Below are positions 63,429 through 64,000 of a stretch of DNA of 64,000 nucleotides, in pieces. The translations under genes and the position numbers were made by a program. Origin of the DNA: Saprospiraceae bacterium (lineage in GTDB: Bacteria > Bacteroidota > Bacteroidia > Chitinophagales > Saprospiraceae); assembly GCA_024103005.1 (NCBI GenBank), contig JAGFJA010000023.1:1-64000 (forward strand), in the 5' to 3' direction. Numbering within the stretch: the first letter of the stretch is position 1; every line of letters begins with the position of its first letter. Below the pieces are notes generated by a model, which saw only the letters and a program-made list of their open reading frames with translations, had not been told where the DNA came from and ran no database searches.

Positions 63429-64000
63429 GTGAGAAATATTTTCCTCTGGATCCTTCAATTAGCCCTGATTCACACTTGTTTTGCCCAACAATATGACGAC
63501 ACCATTAAGACACAGACCCTCAATCCGGTCGTGATTGACGGTTCGAGCCAGGTAAGAGATATCAGGAGGTTGAGTGAAGTAGAAGGTACCTATATTTTTT
63601 CAGGGAAAAAGAATGAAGTTATCTTAATTTCCAACCAGAATAATGGCCTTTCAGAGAAATATTGCCGTCAGATTTTTGCAAAAATACCGGGTATTTTTGT
63701 CTATGACATGGACGGCACTGGCAATCAGGTTAACATATCTGCTCGCGGCATGGACCCACACCGCAGTTGGGAATTTAATATCCGCAAAGACGGCATCATA
63801 ACTAATACAGACATGTACGGCTATCCCGCCAGTCACTATAATGTACCGATAGAAGCCGTTGACAGAATCGAACTGGTAAGAGGCTCTGCAGCACAGCAAT
63901 ACGGCGGCCAGTTTGGCGGTATGCTCAATTATATCACCAAAGCACCTTCAAAAAAGAAGGTCGGCTTTGAGTCAATCAATACTGTTGGTTCGTATGGTCT
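63429..64000 (+). CDS. TonB-dependent receptor, FecA-like (partial at window end)
   Basis: An open frame from GTG 63429 to the window end (190 codons). The signal peptide reads MRNIFLWILQLALIHTCFAQ. The plug domain follows: 'RQIFAKIPGIFVYDMDG', 'NQVNISARGMDPHRSWEFNI', 'YPASHYNVPIEAVDRIELVRG' and 'QQYGGQFGGMLNYITKAP'. The last two motifs are the standard plug signature, and the whole resembles the ferric-dicitrate receptor FecA. There is no carboxypeptidase-like extension of the SusC type, so this is an iron- or cofactor-type receptor. The barrel lies beyond the window. The substrate is not proven. Confidence 0.85.
   Translation, partial: MRNIFLWILQLALIHTCFAQQYDDTIKTQTLNPVVIDGSSQVRDIRRLSEVEGTYIFSGKKNEVILISNQNNGLSEKYCRQIFAKIPGIFVYDMDGTGNQVNISARGMDPHRSWEFNIRKDGIITNTDMYGYPASHYNVPIEAVDRIELVRGSAAQQYGGQFGGMLNYITKAPSKKKVGFESINTVGSYG

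Noticed and set aside
1-64000. CRISPR array, tRNA, rRNA or prophage
   Set aside because: No regularly spaced repeats, no tRNA-like cloverleaf or rRNA stretch, and no phage structural genes were recognised by eye.

Overview
The window is chromosomal DNA from a Bacteroidota bacterium, most probably in or near the Saprospiria/Chitinophagia. That placement is inferred from gene content, not from a marker gene. Three signs support it: six secreted proteins end in a Por-type (type IX secretion, T9SS) sorting domain; many genes are preceded by the Bacteroidota -7 promoter motif TAnnTTTG; and families such as DUF6340, HU-CCDC81/SPOR and the YbiT-like ABC-F are typical of the phylum. No rRNA, tRNA, CRISPR array or prophage was seen.

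Layout. 1-3100 is an AT-rich accessory patch bounded by an IS30-family transposase tail and an IS3-family transposase fragment, holding two orphan genes. 3149-5886 carries an NAD(P)-binding protein, an MscS channel and a zinc-site membrane protein. 6227-12484 is a GbsR/MarR regulator followed by a complete RND efflux operon (adaptor, permease, outer-membrane factor). A short structured GC-rich element lies at 12537-12627. 12838-14952 encodes citrate synthase, glycine cleavage H protein and a VanZ-like protein. 15112-25077 is a secretome block: two paralogous metzincin-type T9SS proteases, a PASTA membrane protein and another T9SS protein. 25223-27993 has an acyl-CoA dehydrogenase, a site-2 protease and a small lipoprotein.

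28076-37465 is mostly minus-strand: TerC and DedA membrane proteins, a zinc-ribbon protein, a DEAD-box helicase, lptB with two small envelope proteins, a frameshifted GH95 alpha-fucosidase and a DUF808 protein. 38075-43574 holds a nitrobindin-like protein, a DUF6340 lipoprotein, a secreted pectate-lyase-like T9SS protein and proC. 43680-50263 has an ABC-F ATPase, RNase HII, a BglX-type GH3 enzyme, a T9SS beta-propeller protein and a DUF1572 protein. 50250-53311 encodes a PIF1-HRDC helicase and a tail-less SSB.

54052-64000 starts with an HU-CCDC81/SPOR protein and a Crp/Fnr regulator. The regulator is divergent from a paaG-paaH-tauE-MBL/rhodanese run that pairs acyl-CoA beta-oxidation steps with a likely persulfide/sulfite-handling module. 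After it come a second SSB, a miniature BatD paralogue, BatD and the start of a FecA-like TonB receptor cut by the window end.

Together the genes suggest a heterotroph that degrades proteins and polysaccharides (pectin, beta-glucans, fucosylated glycans) outside the cell through T9SS. The points most worth a second look are the paired proteases that differ by a clean domain insertion and a Met-turn change, the structured intergenic element, the sulfur/acyl-CoA run, the mini-BatD and the GH95 frameshift.
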